Shown here in pieces: positions 11,270-22,590 of a DNA stretch of 64,000 nucleotides (its first letter is position 1; every line of letters starts with the position of its first letter). Source of the DNA: Erythroxylum novogranatense (taxonomy: Eukaryota > Streptophyta > Magnoliopsida > Malpighiales > Erythroxylaceae); contig JAIWQS010000137.1 of the NCBI GenBank assembly GCA_029891385.1, forward strand, positions 186,001-250,000, read 5' to 3'. The notes under the pieces were generated by a model. It had not been told where the DNA came from, searched no databases, and worked only from the letters and a program-made list of their open reading frames with translations. The translations under genes and the position numbers were made by a program.

Positions 11270-13610
11270 CGAGCAAGATGTATGTCAAGCCTATTTTGCG
11301 AGTTGATCCGGGATCGGGATGGGAAGATTGTAAACTTCAAGAACTAAGAAAAGAACAGATGGATATAGATAGGAGATAATGGCGGCAGGATGGAGAAACT
11401 TCTTTCAAATACGAGATGAAGTCTATCTCCAAGAAATTTATAAGTTCGGAAGAATACTAAATCGAGAGATGATACAATCGTGTCATATGTAGACACACAC
11501 TCGTTATTGTAACAAAGGAGTTCTTGGAGAAAGTTCTTGAATGTCCAATGGATGGAGTTCAACCCACTAATATGGTGAAATGGATGACAAAGCTCAAGAT
11601 GAACGAAGGTGAAGTTAGTCGTCAACTCTATGGACACAATAACCCAATTGAAAGGAGAGCCTCTTGGCTGGTACCAAAGGCAAGGGTATTGTTCACGATT
11701 CTATGGATTTGTATCTCACCGAGAATAGGTTCAAGACATCGAGTCACTACCACGGATGAACAATGCATCTTTCATCTTCTAAATCATCACCCAATAGATT
11801 TACCATATTTGATTTTTCAAGACATGGTAAAATCTATAAAGGATACAAACACCATCCTTATGGGATCTTTGTTGACAAGAGTGTTCAAAGAATCTGCATC
11901 GAGTTGAAAAGAATCGATGGAAGATAGCTGTCAAAAGCTATATAGATTCAACAAGCTATTGCTAAAATGGGTGCGAGATTTCCAGACGTAAAAGGAGCGA
12001 AGCACCAAGGAAAGCAACAACCGAGAGGAGCCTATCTGAAGAAATCCTCTATGAAGGAGAGAAGATCACACTCTCAGAATCAAAGTCAAAGTGTTCGATT
12101 TTTGAATCGGGAGACTTGAAGCGTAAAGGGAACCTCGGTGAGTGACATTCCTAAGCAAGCAAGAAGGTCACCGTAGCGTAAACCTGTGCGATGTAAAGAA
12201 GCGGTCTATCCAGAGATTCAAGCCAATCAAAGCATTATGAGCAGCGAGATCAAAAGCTACAAAATCACTATCATCAATCCGAGAAAGATTGAAACTCAGT
12301 CTCAAGGAAATGGAGGAAAAAGGAAAGAAGAAGAACCTGAAAAGAAGAAAGCACAATCCAAGAGGTCACCAAGGTTAAAGAAAATGAGTGCGAGAAAAGA
12401 AGAAAGTCCAACAACAGAGACAAAGTCTAAGAAGGCAAGGCAAGAAGAGATTGTTGACCTTCTGAAAAAGTCTGCTGCAAAGTCTTTATTAGTCTTTGTT
12501 GATCTCTTGAAGTTAATATGGAAGCCGCTCATCGGGCGATGTGGAAACTATTACGGGTAATATTAAGGATTCTCACAAAGTTCTTAATAATCCAATTTTT
12601 GAAGAAGTAGTTCCTACTACTTTTCAGTCTACACTTGTCCACAAACAAGTTGCTACTCATGTTATGGGTAAGAAGGCTACTCAAAAGTTGTGAGTGTGAT
12701 GACTAATGTTCCATCCAAGTATTTAACATTCAAAGAGAAAGTTGGGAACACAGATTGGTTGTAATAGAGGAGAAGAAGACCAAGTCTGTCATCATCCGAG
12801 ACAAACCAAAGAGATATGTGAAAGCCTTCTTCAAATCATTGAATATGATAATGGCATTTTACATCCATTGGATAGGGTTACAAAAATTTCTATGATCAAT
12901 CAAGAGAGTTGAAGAGAACCATATCCACCGAGCCATTTGGAGCGTCTCACTTCTTATCCTATCTTGAGCGACACAATAATCAAGGTGGTACCGATCTTCA
13001 ACCACCAAATTTTGTTGAACTCAAGTATGAGAAGTTGAAGCTAAAAGTTCAACGAGCTGTTGTGGATGACATGACTTCGATCAAATTGAAGAGGCAAGAA
13101 ATTGATTGATGAAGCATGTGAAGAGAAAAGGAGTGGAAATTTATCTGCGTATATCAAGATCCGAGGACAAGCCTAACTAAGGCTACAGAGAGGATCCACA
13201 GGAGAGGACTATCGAAGGGTCGATATTGTTTTGTTACGATTGGCAACTCGGAATGTTGTTATACTATTTTACGTAACATTCTCGCGAAATCGACCTCTGT
13301 AGGAGATCACCTCAATTCGAAGTTATGCCATGGTTGGAAGCACTTATCAACGTATACATGATTCCTATGATCTTGATATTCATGAACAAACAGTATTTGT
13401 TCCTCCACCTCTCCTACAAATCATTGAAACAAATGTCTTTAACAAGGAAGCTTATACAACAACGGTGGCTATCGTTGAAAAGCAAGTTGTTGAGACAGAA
13501 TCCTCATTGCAGATGAATCATCGACTTTAAAGAAGCATGTTCAAAACTTGATAAGGATATGAAGAAGATTAAGAAGATGCTGAAAAGTTGGTGAAGCAGA
13601 TTGGGAAATA
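11270..13610 (+). pseudogene. Extra ORF region downstream of pol
   Basis: Between RNase H and the right LTR lie several same-strand open pieces: 11524-11907, 12186-12560, 12909-13109 and 13325-13530. The 11524 piece has 'WLVPKARVLFTILWICISP' followed by a Leu/Ile-rich helical region. This resembles the 'putative plant transposon protein' domain found in many plant retroelements. The 12186 piece is strongly Lys/Glu/Arg-rich. SIRE/Maximus elements carry an additional ORF, often called envelope-like, at this position. I see no signal peptide or convincing membrane segment here, so an envelope role is not supported by this copy. Confidence 0.5.
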
Positions 13611-13750
13611 ATTTTTTATCAATAACAAATAGGGGAGAAGGAGAAGGAAGAAATCAATTTGGAAGGATAAAGCGAAGTTATTTTTTATCTCAATATACAG
13701 TATAATTGATACTTTTCATATTTCTCTAATTCACAAGTATTTGTTATCAT

Positions 13751-13762
13751 CAAAAGGGAGAA
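13751..13762 (+). promoter_or_regulatory. Polypurine tract of the copia
   Basis: A purine run, AAAAGGGAGAA, directly precedes the right LTR. This is the place where plus-strand synthesis is primed. Confidence 0.75.
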
Positions 13763-14925
13763 TGTTAAGTCGGACCGGACTTCACGTATTAAATAATTTT
13801 GATAATAAACAAAGAGAAATATACAAATGAAAAGTAGATGGATGCATAAAAAGAAAAAGCAGAAGGAAGAAAAAGCAGACGGAAGAAAAACAAAAGGAAG
13901 GAAAAGCAGACGAAAGAATAACAGACGGAAGAAAAACAGAAGGAAGAAAAAGCAGAAGGAAGAATAACAGACGGAAGAAAAACAGAAGGAAGAAAAAGCA
14001 TAAGGAAAAACAGACGGAACAAAAATCAGACGGAAGCTTTACGAAGAGAAAAGCAGACGGTACAAAAATCAGACGGAAGCTTTACGAAGAGAAAAGCAGA
14101 CGATACAAAAATCAGACGGAAGCTTTACGAAGAGAAAAGCAGACGATACAAAAATCAGACTAAGCTTTCTTTAAGAGAAAAGCGGGCGATACAAAAATCG
14201 ACTAAGCTTTACGAAGAGAAAAGGCGATACAAAAATCGAGCGGAAGCTTTCTGAAGAGAAGCGGGCGATACAAGAATCGACGAAGAAAGAAACATCGTTT
14301 AAGGCGATTCTGAGTTAAAGCTGAATAACTTTCTTTAAAGATTCAAGAAGCAGATATTCAAGAAACAGCTTGAAGACCCGGTTATAAATAAGAGTCGAGA
14401 TTGAAGTAAAACGACTTTTGAGAAAATGAATGAAACTCGAGTATTCAAACATCGACTATCGAGAAAATTGTGAACTATTTTCGAGTGTACATTATTAAAA
14501 CAACTCTTTTGTAAAAGCTCTTTATTAGTTTTTCATTTTGAAAAGTGTTACAGGTAGCCCAAGAGGCTAAGAGTAAAGAATACTTGTTGTTAAGAGACCA
14601 AGAGGCTCATCCAAAGAATACTTGTAAAGCAGTTCGGAGATAGTGAAATCTCGAAGGATATCGAGGATCGGACGTAGCCCACGGTTTAGGGTGAATCGGG
14701 ATAAATTCTTGTTTTCTCTCTAACTCTTACTTTACTTAAATTGTAGTTCTCATTATTATCAAAGGTTTTCAAACTAGTCAAGAATTGATTTAAGATAAGT
14801 TTTCAAAGAACAAGCAATTGTTATTGAAGGGATTAACAAAAAGTTTATCACAATTCAACCCCCCCCCTCTTCTTGTGTATCTTGGTCATATTATTACTCA
14901 ATATATTAACGTGTGATTTACTTCA
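13763..14925 (+). repeat. 3' LTR of the SIRE-like copia
   Basis: It begins TGTTAAGTC and ends GATTTACTTCA, 1163 bp. The internal array has a clear 43-bp period: six 'aagcttt' steps between 14033 and 14250. A TATAAATA is at 14383-14390. It is followed by the target-site copy AACTA. Confidence 0.9.
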
Positions 14926-15155
14926 AACTATAGGCATGTATTATGTCAAATTGATGAAGAAAAAAAAATCTGCAGGCATCTTCCATTTCTAAGCATAACA
15001 ACTCATACAAGACCATAAATCTAAAAGCTTTGAATTTGTGAATTTTCAACTATTCTTTTCTGAGTGTAAATGTTTTATCCTTACACTAGGTAAAAGTTAG
15101 ATCCCAAAAATCCTCTACAAAAGTGGGAAGTGGGGAAATGTTTAAAAAAATTTAG
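14926..15155. repeat. Right half of the NLR downstream copy
   Basis: Closely matches 40055-40230, with an identical 'gctttgaatttgtgaatttt' core and only scattered changes. Together with 5006-5059 it forms one block that the copia element split. The copy at 40005-40230 lacks the insertion. Confidence 0.85.
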
Positions 15156-15189
15156 AATTTACAACTCAACTTCTACATCTTTCTTGTAA

Positions 15190-15404
15190 TTTTTTTTATA
15201 CCTGATTGAGATTGATGCAAACTTGTCTAGGCATCATGGTTGATGTTGGAGGAATAACCATAACTGGACATTGAAGAAGGTTCGACAAACATGGAACATG
15301 CATAAATATTCTGGTTTTTAAACCATGAATAGATCCAAATAGCATTACTGACTTAAAAGGGCTAGAGATGGTGACACTTTGAGTACCACCAATGCCTTGG
15401 AAGA
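15190..15404 (-). other. Unassigned open stretch
   Basis: The minus strand is open for 71 codons, from 15404 (HSIFQGIGG...) to a TAA at about 15190, just after CAG|GTATAA. That junction could be a splice donor. I do not recognise the family and see no start codon context. It may be an exon relic or chance. Confidence 0.2.
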
Positions 15405-15519
15405 TTGAGTGATTTAAAAAAAATGTGTTGGGATGGGGGTAGGAACCTTATGTTGGAAGAGTCTAAATATTAAAGCTTAGGATGCTTCAGAATAAGCAGT
15501 CCTCTGATGCTCACCCTTT

Positions 15520-15700
15520 CATTGACAGATTTCTACCTTCATAAGAGATGCGTGGAAATTACCCAACAAGAATGTGGTAAGTTCTATGATCAACGCAAAA
15601 ACTTACATGGTCACTTTTTATGACAATTTACTTTTCTTATTATTGCAAGAAATGTCACTACACTACTCGTATTGAATGTGTGCTCAATTAGGTAAGATAT
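15520..15700 (+). pseudogene. DC1 (C1-like zinc finger) gene fragment
   Basis: 'DFYLHKRCVEITQQECG' at about 15525-15575 nearly repeats the DC1 pseudogene at 27290-27340 in both DNA and protein. 'CKKCHYTTRIECVLN' at about 15647-15692 has the spacing of the end of a DC1 finger (C..C....(H/R)..C). A GGTAAGAT follows that could have been a splice donor. DC1 domains are Cys/His-rich zinc-binding modules common in plants. The fragment is broken and ends where copia-type sequence begins. Confidence 0.6.
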
Positions 15701-15749
15701 GACTTACATTCATCTTTATCAGTGCATCTGTATCAAGAACTAGTACTTT

Positions 15750-16742
15750 GAATACTCAATTGTGGTTCTATAGGCTTGGACATCTTCCTATTGATAGAGT
15801 TTGTAATCTTGATCTTGGGTATGAAATAATTAAAACATTATCTAATCCTTGTATGATTTGTCTAAAAGCAAGATAAACAAGATTCCCTTTTCCTTGAGTA
15901 CTTCTCGTTCTTTACAACCTTTTGATCTTGTACATTTGGATCTTTGGGGGCTTTATCATACATCCACTTTCAAAGATTGCAAATACTTTCTAACCATTGT
16001 AGATGATTATTCAAGAGTCATATGGACACATCTTTTTAATAATAAAAGCAGTGCATTCACTATGATAAAAGATTTTGTCTGTATAGTCAAAACTCAGTTT
16101 TCTTCTGTTGTTAAAGTCTTTAGAGCTGCTAATGCACTGGAGTTAGGTTCTAGTAAAGACGCTTTAGATTATTTTCAAGAAAAGGGTATTTTACATCAAA
16201 CATATGTGAGAGATACACCTCAACAAAATGTTGTCGTTGAAAGAAAAAATAGACATCTTTTAGAAGTATATAGGGCTTTATTATTTCAGTCCAATCTTCC
16301 TTTATATCTGTGGTTCATTGCTTGCTTACAACTACATGCTTGATAAATAGATATCCATCTACTGTGTTGAAAGGTTTAACTCCATATGAAGCATTGGTTG
16401 GTGTAAAACTTTCTTATTCCCACCTTAAATTTTTTGGTTGTCTATACTATGTTTGTACACAAAAAAGGGAGAGATAAACTCCAACTAAGAGCCCAAGCAT
16501 ATGTATTTGTTGGATATCCTATGGGTCAAAAGGATTATAAAGTTCTTGAGTTATCAACCAAGAAAATTTTTGTTTCAAGAGATATTGTTTTCCATGAACA
16601 AATATTTCCATTTCATTTATCATCTTGGAATCATTTTATTGATGCTCCTTTTCTTCCACTTCCTATATCGAAACACTTTGATAGTTGTGCCCTTCATGAT
16701 ACTACTAGACTGAATTCTTCTTCTTCTGAATCAATGAACTAA
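15750..16742 (+). pseudogene. copia integrase remnant (truncated element)
   Basis: Starts with 'LWFYRLGHLPIDRV' near 15760 (zinc-binding region). The open frame 15849-16343 has 'LVHLDLWGLYHTST', 'FLTIVDDYSRVIW' and 'TPQQNVVVERKNRHLLEV'. The last of these holds the glutamate of the D,D-35-E triad. The expected second aspartate segment (family pattern RSDNG) reads 'FRAANALEL', so the Asp is lost. The frame resumes at 16434-16742 with the C-terminal 'AYVFVGYPMGQKDYKVL' region. Confidence 0.8.
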
Positions 16743-17059
16743 AATTCTGGTCTTCAATTATCACTTTCTTCTTCTCTCCGACATTGTGAAGTTAGGCCAC
16801 AAAGAACTAGGAGATAACATTAAAGTCCCTGAAAACTTACCTACATCTGTGTTTGCTGATTCATCTACAACCACTTCTTGTTTTATACCTATTCATCCTT
16901 CTTTTAATGATAATGCCTCACATCATTCTATTTGCAGTGTCATTGCTCATACTTCAACTCAACATTTATTTGAACCAATGGATTATGAAGAAGCTGTTGT
17001 TATTCCTGAATGGAAGTTTGTATGCAACAAGAGTTTGATGCTCTTATTGCTAATGATAC

Positions 17060-17740
17060 TTTGGAGTTAGTGCCTTTGTCAACAAGTAAAAGGCCAATAG
17101 TGTGCAAATGGGTGTACAAATTAAATATATAGCAGATGGGACTATAGAATGATGCAAAGCTAGATTATTTACAAAAGGTTTTACACACAAACAAGGACTT
17201 GATTATACATAAACTTTTTCTCCCATGTTGAGAATGACAATAGTATAGTGTTTGGTTACTGTGGCTATTAAGATTAATTAGTCACTTTTCAATTGGATGT
17301 GAATAATGCATTTCTTCATGGTTGGTTAGATGATAAAGTGTACATGTCACCACCACTAGGACTTGTTTTGTCTAATCCACAAGAAGTTTGCAAATTAAAG
17401 AGATGTTTGTATGACCTTAAGCAAGCATCTCAGCAATGGAATAAGAGGTTAAGTGATTTTCTACTTTCATTGGGTTTTCAACAATCTAAGAATGATTACT
17501 CATTATTTATATAGCATCAGAATGGTTTTGTTATTTTTCTGGTGGTATTTGTGGATGATGTCATTATCACAGGTAATAATACCGAGGGAATCATTCTATT
17601 AAATGGCTTCTTGATGATAATTTTAAGATCAAAGATCTAGGAGTTCTTTTTTTTTTAATGGAGTTTTGGTATTCAGAGCATGGAGTTTTCATTCATCAAA
17701 AAAATATGCTCAGAAACTTCTTGACGAAGCTAGTTGTATT
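17060..17740 (+). pseudogene. copia reverse transcriptase remnant (truncated element)
   Basis: 'VCKWVYKL' lies near 17105. The open frame 17293-17514 gives 'MDVNNAFLHGWLDDKVYM', and 'CLYDLKQASQQWNKRL' follows. The catalytic motif near 17550 reads 'FVDD' instead of the usual YVDD. Stops at about 17130 and 17515 and later shifts inactivate it. Confidence 0.82.
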
Positions 17741-18470
17741 TCATTAAACCTTCTCAAAAGTTGGGAGCGACTATTGGAGACATTTATTCAGATGTTGAGA
17801 GATATAGATGTTTAGATGGGAAGTTAAACTACTTAACCAATAAAAGGCCCGACATAGCTTTTGTTGTCCAGCAATTAAGTCAGTATCTCAAAGAGCCTAG
17901 AGTTCCTCATTTCAAAGTTATGGTGCATCTATTGAGATATATCAACGGAAGTTGGATGATGGGATTTTTATTAATAAAGTTTCTGATTTTACCCTTACTG
18001 CTTATTCCGATTCTGACTAGGGTTCTTGTATTGATTCTATAAGATCAATTGCTGGTTATTTTGTGTTTTCAGGTGGATGTTTGGTTTCTTGGAAATCAAA
18101 GAAGCAATCAATTGTTTCTCTCTCTTCAACTGAAGTTAAATATAGAGCTTTGAGCAAGACTACTATAGAATTAGTATGGTTGAGTCGATTAATTGAAGAA
18201 TTTTGTATTTCAATTACTTTTCTCATCATTCTTCATACAGATAGTAAATCAGCTCTTCAATTATCCAAAAATCTGGTACACCATGAAAGAACAAAATATG
18301 TTAAGCTTGATTGTCATTTCATTTGTGAGAAGATCACTAAAAGATTGATTCATTTGGTTCATGTTTCTTCCAGTCATCGACTTTGCGATATTACGACTAA
18401 AGGGTTGGTTGGACCTTTACATTATAGTATTCTTCACAAGTTGGGGTTTGATTCTCCACCTCCAACTTGA
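17741..18470 (+). pseudogene. copia RNase H remnant (truncated element)
   Basis: The frame 17734-18042 carries 'LDGKLNYLTNKRPDIAFVVQ'. After a frame change at about 18020, the frame 18063-18470 carries 'GGCLVSWKSKKQSIVSLSSTE' in pieces, 'LHTDSKSALQLSKN' and the C-terminal 'DITTKGL' block. It ends with TGA at 18468-18470, a few bases before the polypurine tract and LTR, as is normal in copia. Confidence 0.82.
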
Positions 18471-18474
18471 GGGG

Positions 18475-18703
18475 TGTTCTTGCCTCTGTTCTCAACATCA
18501 AAAGTTCGATCCGTGTTGCATATAAGGGTTCTTGAATTAGTTAAAATTACATTTTTATGCGTATAGATTATTGTTTGCTTATTTTTATCTTTTAGCTTGT
18601 ATATAAACACATGTGGTACACATTTTTATTGGTAAGAAAAAGCATTCTGCCCCTTACATCTCTCGATTCTTCTTTCAATATTCTCTAGATTCTTCTACTT
18701 TCA
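18475..18703 (+). repeat. 3' LTR of the truncated copia
   Basis: Starts TGTTCTTGCC just after a GGGG purine run and is placed to end at CTACTTTCA, about 229 bp. A TATATAAA lies at 18600-18607. The right end is set by the resumption of DC1-like coding sequence. There is no second LTR for comparison. Confidence 0.6.
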
Positions 18704-18745
18704 ATAGACTATCTTGCTCATATTAGATGTGTGCTTGTTGAGGTA
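18704..18745 (+). pseudogene. DC1 exon end after the copia
   Basis: 'DYLAHIRCVLVE' followed by GGTAAGAT matches the closing pattern of a DC1 exon and its splice donor, as at 15680-15700. It is only 12 residues, so the call rests on position and pattern. Confidence 0.35.
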
Positions 18746-19424
18746 AGATTTGGGTTCAATCATCCCTAATACACCTAAAATATACTCATAATTTTGCCTG
18801 AACTAGTAATATTTTGTCAAGATTTTTATTCAATGAACTATCTAATCTTTCAGCACTAATAGTTAGATGATAATTGGTTCTTGAATTATACTTATAGTTA
18901 ACGTGTCTTGAAGTTTTTGATTTTGCATTATCTATTAGAACTTATGGTTTACAATTGATGTTGGGCCCCGATTCGCATTAAGCATGTTTTATGTATTTTG
19001 AGGATTAGTTTACTAATTTCCTTTTAGTTAGAATTAATTTGGGATTAATAGAATTTAATTGAGGTATATAGTTAAAATTAGAGTTTGATAAGTTTTTAGA
19101 AATTAAAAGAATAAGATGATGTAGGAATTTGCATATGTTTAAGGCTTAAGGCTTAGGAAATGGGCTTTTAGCCCATTTTACATGACATTAAATGAAGGAG
19201 TATTGAACTAAATGAAGAAGAAATGAAGTGATTGGTGATGTAGCCGTATGGTGAGGGAAAAAAACGAAAATTGCATGAATAAGGAAGAGTTTTGGTGAAA
19301 CTACATCGTTTAGTCATAGGTTTTTAGATAAAAACAAGATTTTTTCTCTAAGTCTTTTAAGAAGACTTACGAAACTACCTAAGAGAAAGGAGAGAAAGGA
19401 GAAGAGAAGACTTTCGGCTAAGTA

Positions 19425-19480
19425 GAGAAGAAGAAGGAGAAGAAGAAGAAGGAGAAGAAGAAGAAGAAGAAGAAGAAAAG
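19425..19480 (+). repeat. GAA/GGA microsatellite
   Basis: Uninterrupted purine run of GAA and GGA triplets on the plus strand. Confidence 0.9.
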
Positions 19481-21380
19481 AGTTTGGGCTTTGTGATTTT
19501 CTTGCTTTAGAGAAGGGATTCTAAGAGTTTCTTTGAGAAGAACAAAGAAAAGGAAGGTTTAATCTTCTATTGGAAGCAAAATCAGATTTTCGTGGTTCAT
19601 CTTCTAAGGTAAGAGAAATTCGAAATTCTTGGGTATTTTAGGTAGGTTTTGGTTTAAATAGCTTAGTTTAGGTATGGGTAAAGTTAGGTAGAGGTTAATT
19701 CAAGTTTTCCTTTCCTTAGAAATGTTCGATTTTGATATCCTATGTTCTTATGGGATATTATGCTTAATGAAGGTGAATTAAGGCAATTGGAGGAAGAGCC
19801 AAGGCCATTTGACCATCCTACAAGCTAAAGGAATTTAAGGTGGGTGATTCCTTAATAATTGAGTTAATAGGCAATTTAACGTTTTTGTAATGAATGCAAA
19901 TTCATGCTTTCCAATGATTTAAGAAGTTTGTATTAACATTTCTTTGTGAGGATTTAAACTTGTACGTGATGTTTCTTGAATGTAAATTTATGATGGAAAT
20001 GTTGGCGAAATGATTTGATAAGTGAAAAAGATTGATTATGTGATTTTGGCCAATTGATGTTTTCTAATGACTTAGAATGTTTGTATGAACTACTCTTTGT
20101 TATGTTTTTCACTTGTATGTGATGTTTTTTTTATTGTGACTTATGTGAGAAATCATTTGTATAATGTTTCGTTATGTGAAAAAGACTCGAATGTGTGATT
20201 TCGGAAAAAGATTTGCCAGTTTGGCCTAATTATGCGAAAGTGGATTTGTAAAGGCCAGTTACGGCTAATAATTTCGAATTGTGTGAATTATGTGATTTCT
20301 TTGGGTTTGTAGTGGTCTCATCTGAGTCAGGTGCATCTGTCTACCCATAGGCTTCTCCCGCCTGCCCGTTAGTGGCATCGGAGTTCCTCTCAAGGACTCC
20401 CATCAGTCATGGCTACATATGACCGCTTTGCGGGAATGTGTAGTACGTTCCGTTTCGGATCCACCCAAACCACTTTCTTTGTGCTTATGTGATATTTGAT
20501 GTGTAATTGGTTTGATGAATTGAGTTTTACAAGAGGTTTTGATGAATTAAAAGTGTTTTGATCAATGTAAATTGGCCTTGATAAATTTGAAAGGTTTTTA
20601 CCAACGTGGAAGTTGTTTTGAGAATGAATAAATAAAAAATGCTTTTGCTTATTTCTTAATTATTAAGCTGTTACCCACTGAGCCGTCGAGCTCACACCCC
20701 ATTTCCCCTCCACAGGCATCGAGCAAGAAACCGAATCATCGTATCGGGATTGAGGAAATACTCCGATGCATTTTGCTTTTGAAGTCATATTTGAGAAAAC
20801 AATGCTTTAGGTTGCATTGTGGAGAAATGGTTCTCTTTGTATTTTGGATTTTGCTACTTCGATGTATTGGGCTAAAATTCCTATAAAGCTTTGTATAATG
20901 TATATCCTCCTTGTAAATGCAAAAAGAATTGGGTTTTAATGTATTTTGTGTATATTGGTCAAAATGTATTGTTGTATGCTTTACAAATGATTAGCAAAGA
21001 AAGAGTAATGTGAGGTTACTTTATGTTTTGAGAACATTTAGAATCCTAAGCGTGTGGTGGATGCCATTTGAATTATGTTGGATATCATTTGGATTGAGTT
21101 GTGTTGTAAGAGATTGGAGATTAAGTTTTTATGCAGGTAATGGAATTAGATTGAAGATTTTGGTTAGAGCATTTTTAGGGGAGGTGCTGTCCAATTTTTT
21201 CCAAATTGGACAGCAACTTGTTTAGGGTTTTAGAGTGATTTAGAGTGAGATTTTCAGTGAGATGCCTTCTTGAAGATTGTAGTGCATGATTAGAGCTTTC
21301 CAACGACATAAAGTTTGTCACATTCGGACTTAAAATGAAAAAGTTATGAGAGGTGAAAGGTTTCAGCTACTGTTGATGAG

Positions 21381-21940
21381 GGTTGAAATTTTGCAGAACC
21401 TTTGGAGGGGTTTTTCACCCTCTTAGAGACAGTTTTGATTTTTGTTATCTACATAGAAAATGTAGATTATCTTTCTATCTCTAAAATGAGGTATGATTTG
21501 CAATCATTGGAGTTAGGAATAAAAGATATGAGGTTGGGAATGTTGTGATTCATTGTTCATTGTGCCAAATTACTGTTCCATTGGTTTTCATTTAGGCTGA
21601 AACGTTAAGTGTGTTTTTACCTCCCTTAATGACAGATTTAATTTTTGCACCCTTCATGAAGTTTGTAGATCCTTTCTTTATCTTTCCAATGAGGTAAAAT
21701 GTGACATTTTTCGACTTGTGAGCTAAAAGATATGAATTTTCAAACTTTTGGCATAGTGTAGGAAGATTTGAGTTTGGGCTGAAACTTTAAAGCAAATTTT
21801 GACCCTCTTAATGACTAAAGTAGTTTTTAAATCCTTCTATGAAGTTGTAGAGCTCCCTTTTACCTTTTTATTGATACCAAATTTACGAATTTTAGACTTC
21901 GGGAGCAAAAGTTATGATATTTGTAAATTCTGAAATTTTC
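21381..21940 (+). repeat. Three diverged tandem copies of about 165-215 bp
   Basis: Copies begin near 21381, 21595 and 21776 with 'gg(t/c)tgaaa'. Each has a 'ccctcttaatgac'-like block, a 'gaagttgtaga' block, a T/C-rich 'cctttctatctttcc' block and an 'aaaagatatgaa' block in the same order. Similar blocks are common in non-coding parts of plant gypsy elements. Confidence 0.65.
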
Positions 21941-22590
21941 CTGCAAATCCAGACTTCATCCTTAGACGTGGCCACCTTTAGTCTCTAAACCTCTTAGACG
22001 TGCCCTCGCCTAATCTCTGAATGTCCTCCTCTCACTCTTTTGCTTGTAACTTTTTCGTTTGACCTCGGATTCACTCGGTTTTCAAAGCGTTGGTTTTCTT
22101 AAAAAAATTTATACCTTTTTTTTGGTAAAATGAGAGTGTCGGGTTTTGGTGGGACTTTACGGATATTATTAAAGAGAGTTAAGTACGTGATAGTTTTGAA
22201 TGAAATTCTATTTTTGGGCGTTTTTGTGAGCTATAGAGATCCGATTGAGGCGATTTCTGTTTCTAATTGACCTAGAGATATGGAATTTCATTTTAGCTTA
22301 GGAATCGAAATTAGTTATAGACCCTAAGTAAATCATTTTTTTTATTGGAGGATAATTATGTTGAATTTATTAAGTTTTGTTCGGATGACGTTAAATTAAG
22401 TTCGATTTGAGGTTCCTTTCGTGGTGAGAAATTCCTCCCTCGTGAGATGCGCGTCCAGATGTCACGTAGGACGTCGGACACGCGACTCACCGGGGAGGGG
22501 TTCCAACAATTGAGCATTCGATTTCAGGAAGATGGTGAATTAGAGATTCTTTAATCCTTATGAAAAGTTTAGAGCAGAAGCAATGGAGAG

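Larger units (their letters stand above)
5060..14925 (+). mobile_element. Ty1/copia element, SIRE/Maximus-like, complete but decayed
   Basis: Two LTRs (5060-6194 and 13763-14925) start TGTTAA and end CTTCA. They are flanked by the 5-bp direct repeat AACTA at 5055-5059 and 14926-14930. A primer-binding site follows the left LTR and a polypurine tract precedes the right one. Between them, in copia order, are gag, protease, integrase, reverse transcriptase and RNase H remnants up to 10930. A further 2.8 kb of open-frame fragments follows before the right LTR. The long LTRs, the 9.9-kb size and the extra region after pol fit the SIRE/Maximus lineage. All frames are broken many times, so this copy cannot move on its own. 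Confidence 0.92.
15710..18703 (+). mobile_element. 5'-truncated Ty1/copia element
   Basis: It contains the end of the gag-pre-integrase region, integrase, reverse transcriptase and RNase H in order, then a polypurine tract (CTTGAGGGG) and a 3' LTR at 18475-18703. No 5' LTR, gag or protease is found. The left side joins directly to a DC1 fragment, so the 5' part has been lost by deletion. Base composition is more T-rich than the SIRE-like element. Confidence 0.8.
18746..22590. other. Long non-coding stretch, probably gypsy LTR-derived
   Basis: No gene is visible. It contains a GAA-rich microsatellite (19425-19480), a 'gtgtagtacgttccgtttcgg' type passage near 20440 and 'cactgagccgtcgagctcacacc' near 20680. 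Both are of the kind seen in plant chromovirus LTRs. A triplicated repeat lies at 21381-21940 and a CpG-rich block at about 22440-22500. The open frame at 21010-21225 shows no domain. An LTR origin is inferred from these passages; the ends are not defined. Confidence 0.4.

Noticed and set aside
11344..11637. 97-codon minus-strand frame in the copia
   Set aside because: It is opposite to the extra ORF, which has better protein character on the plus strand.
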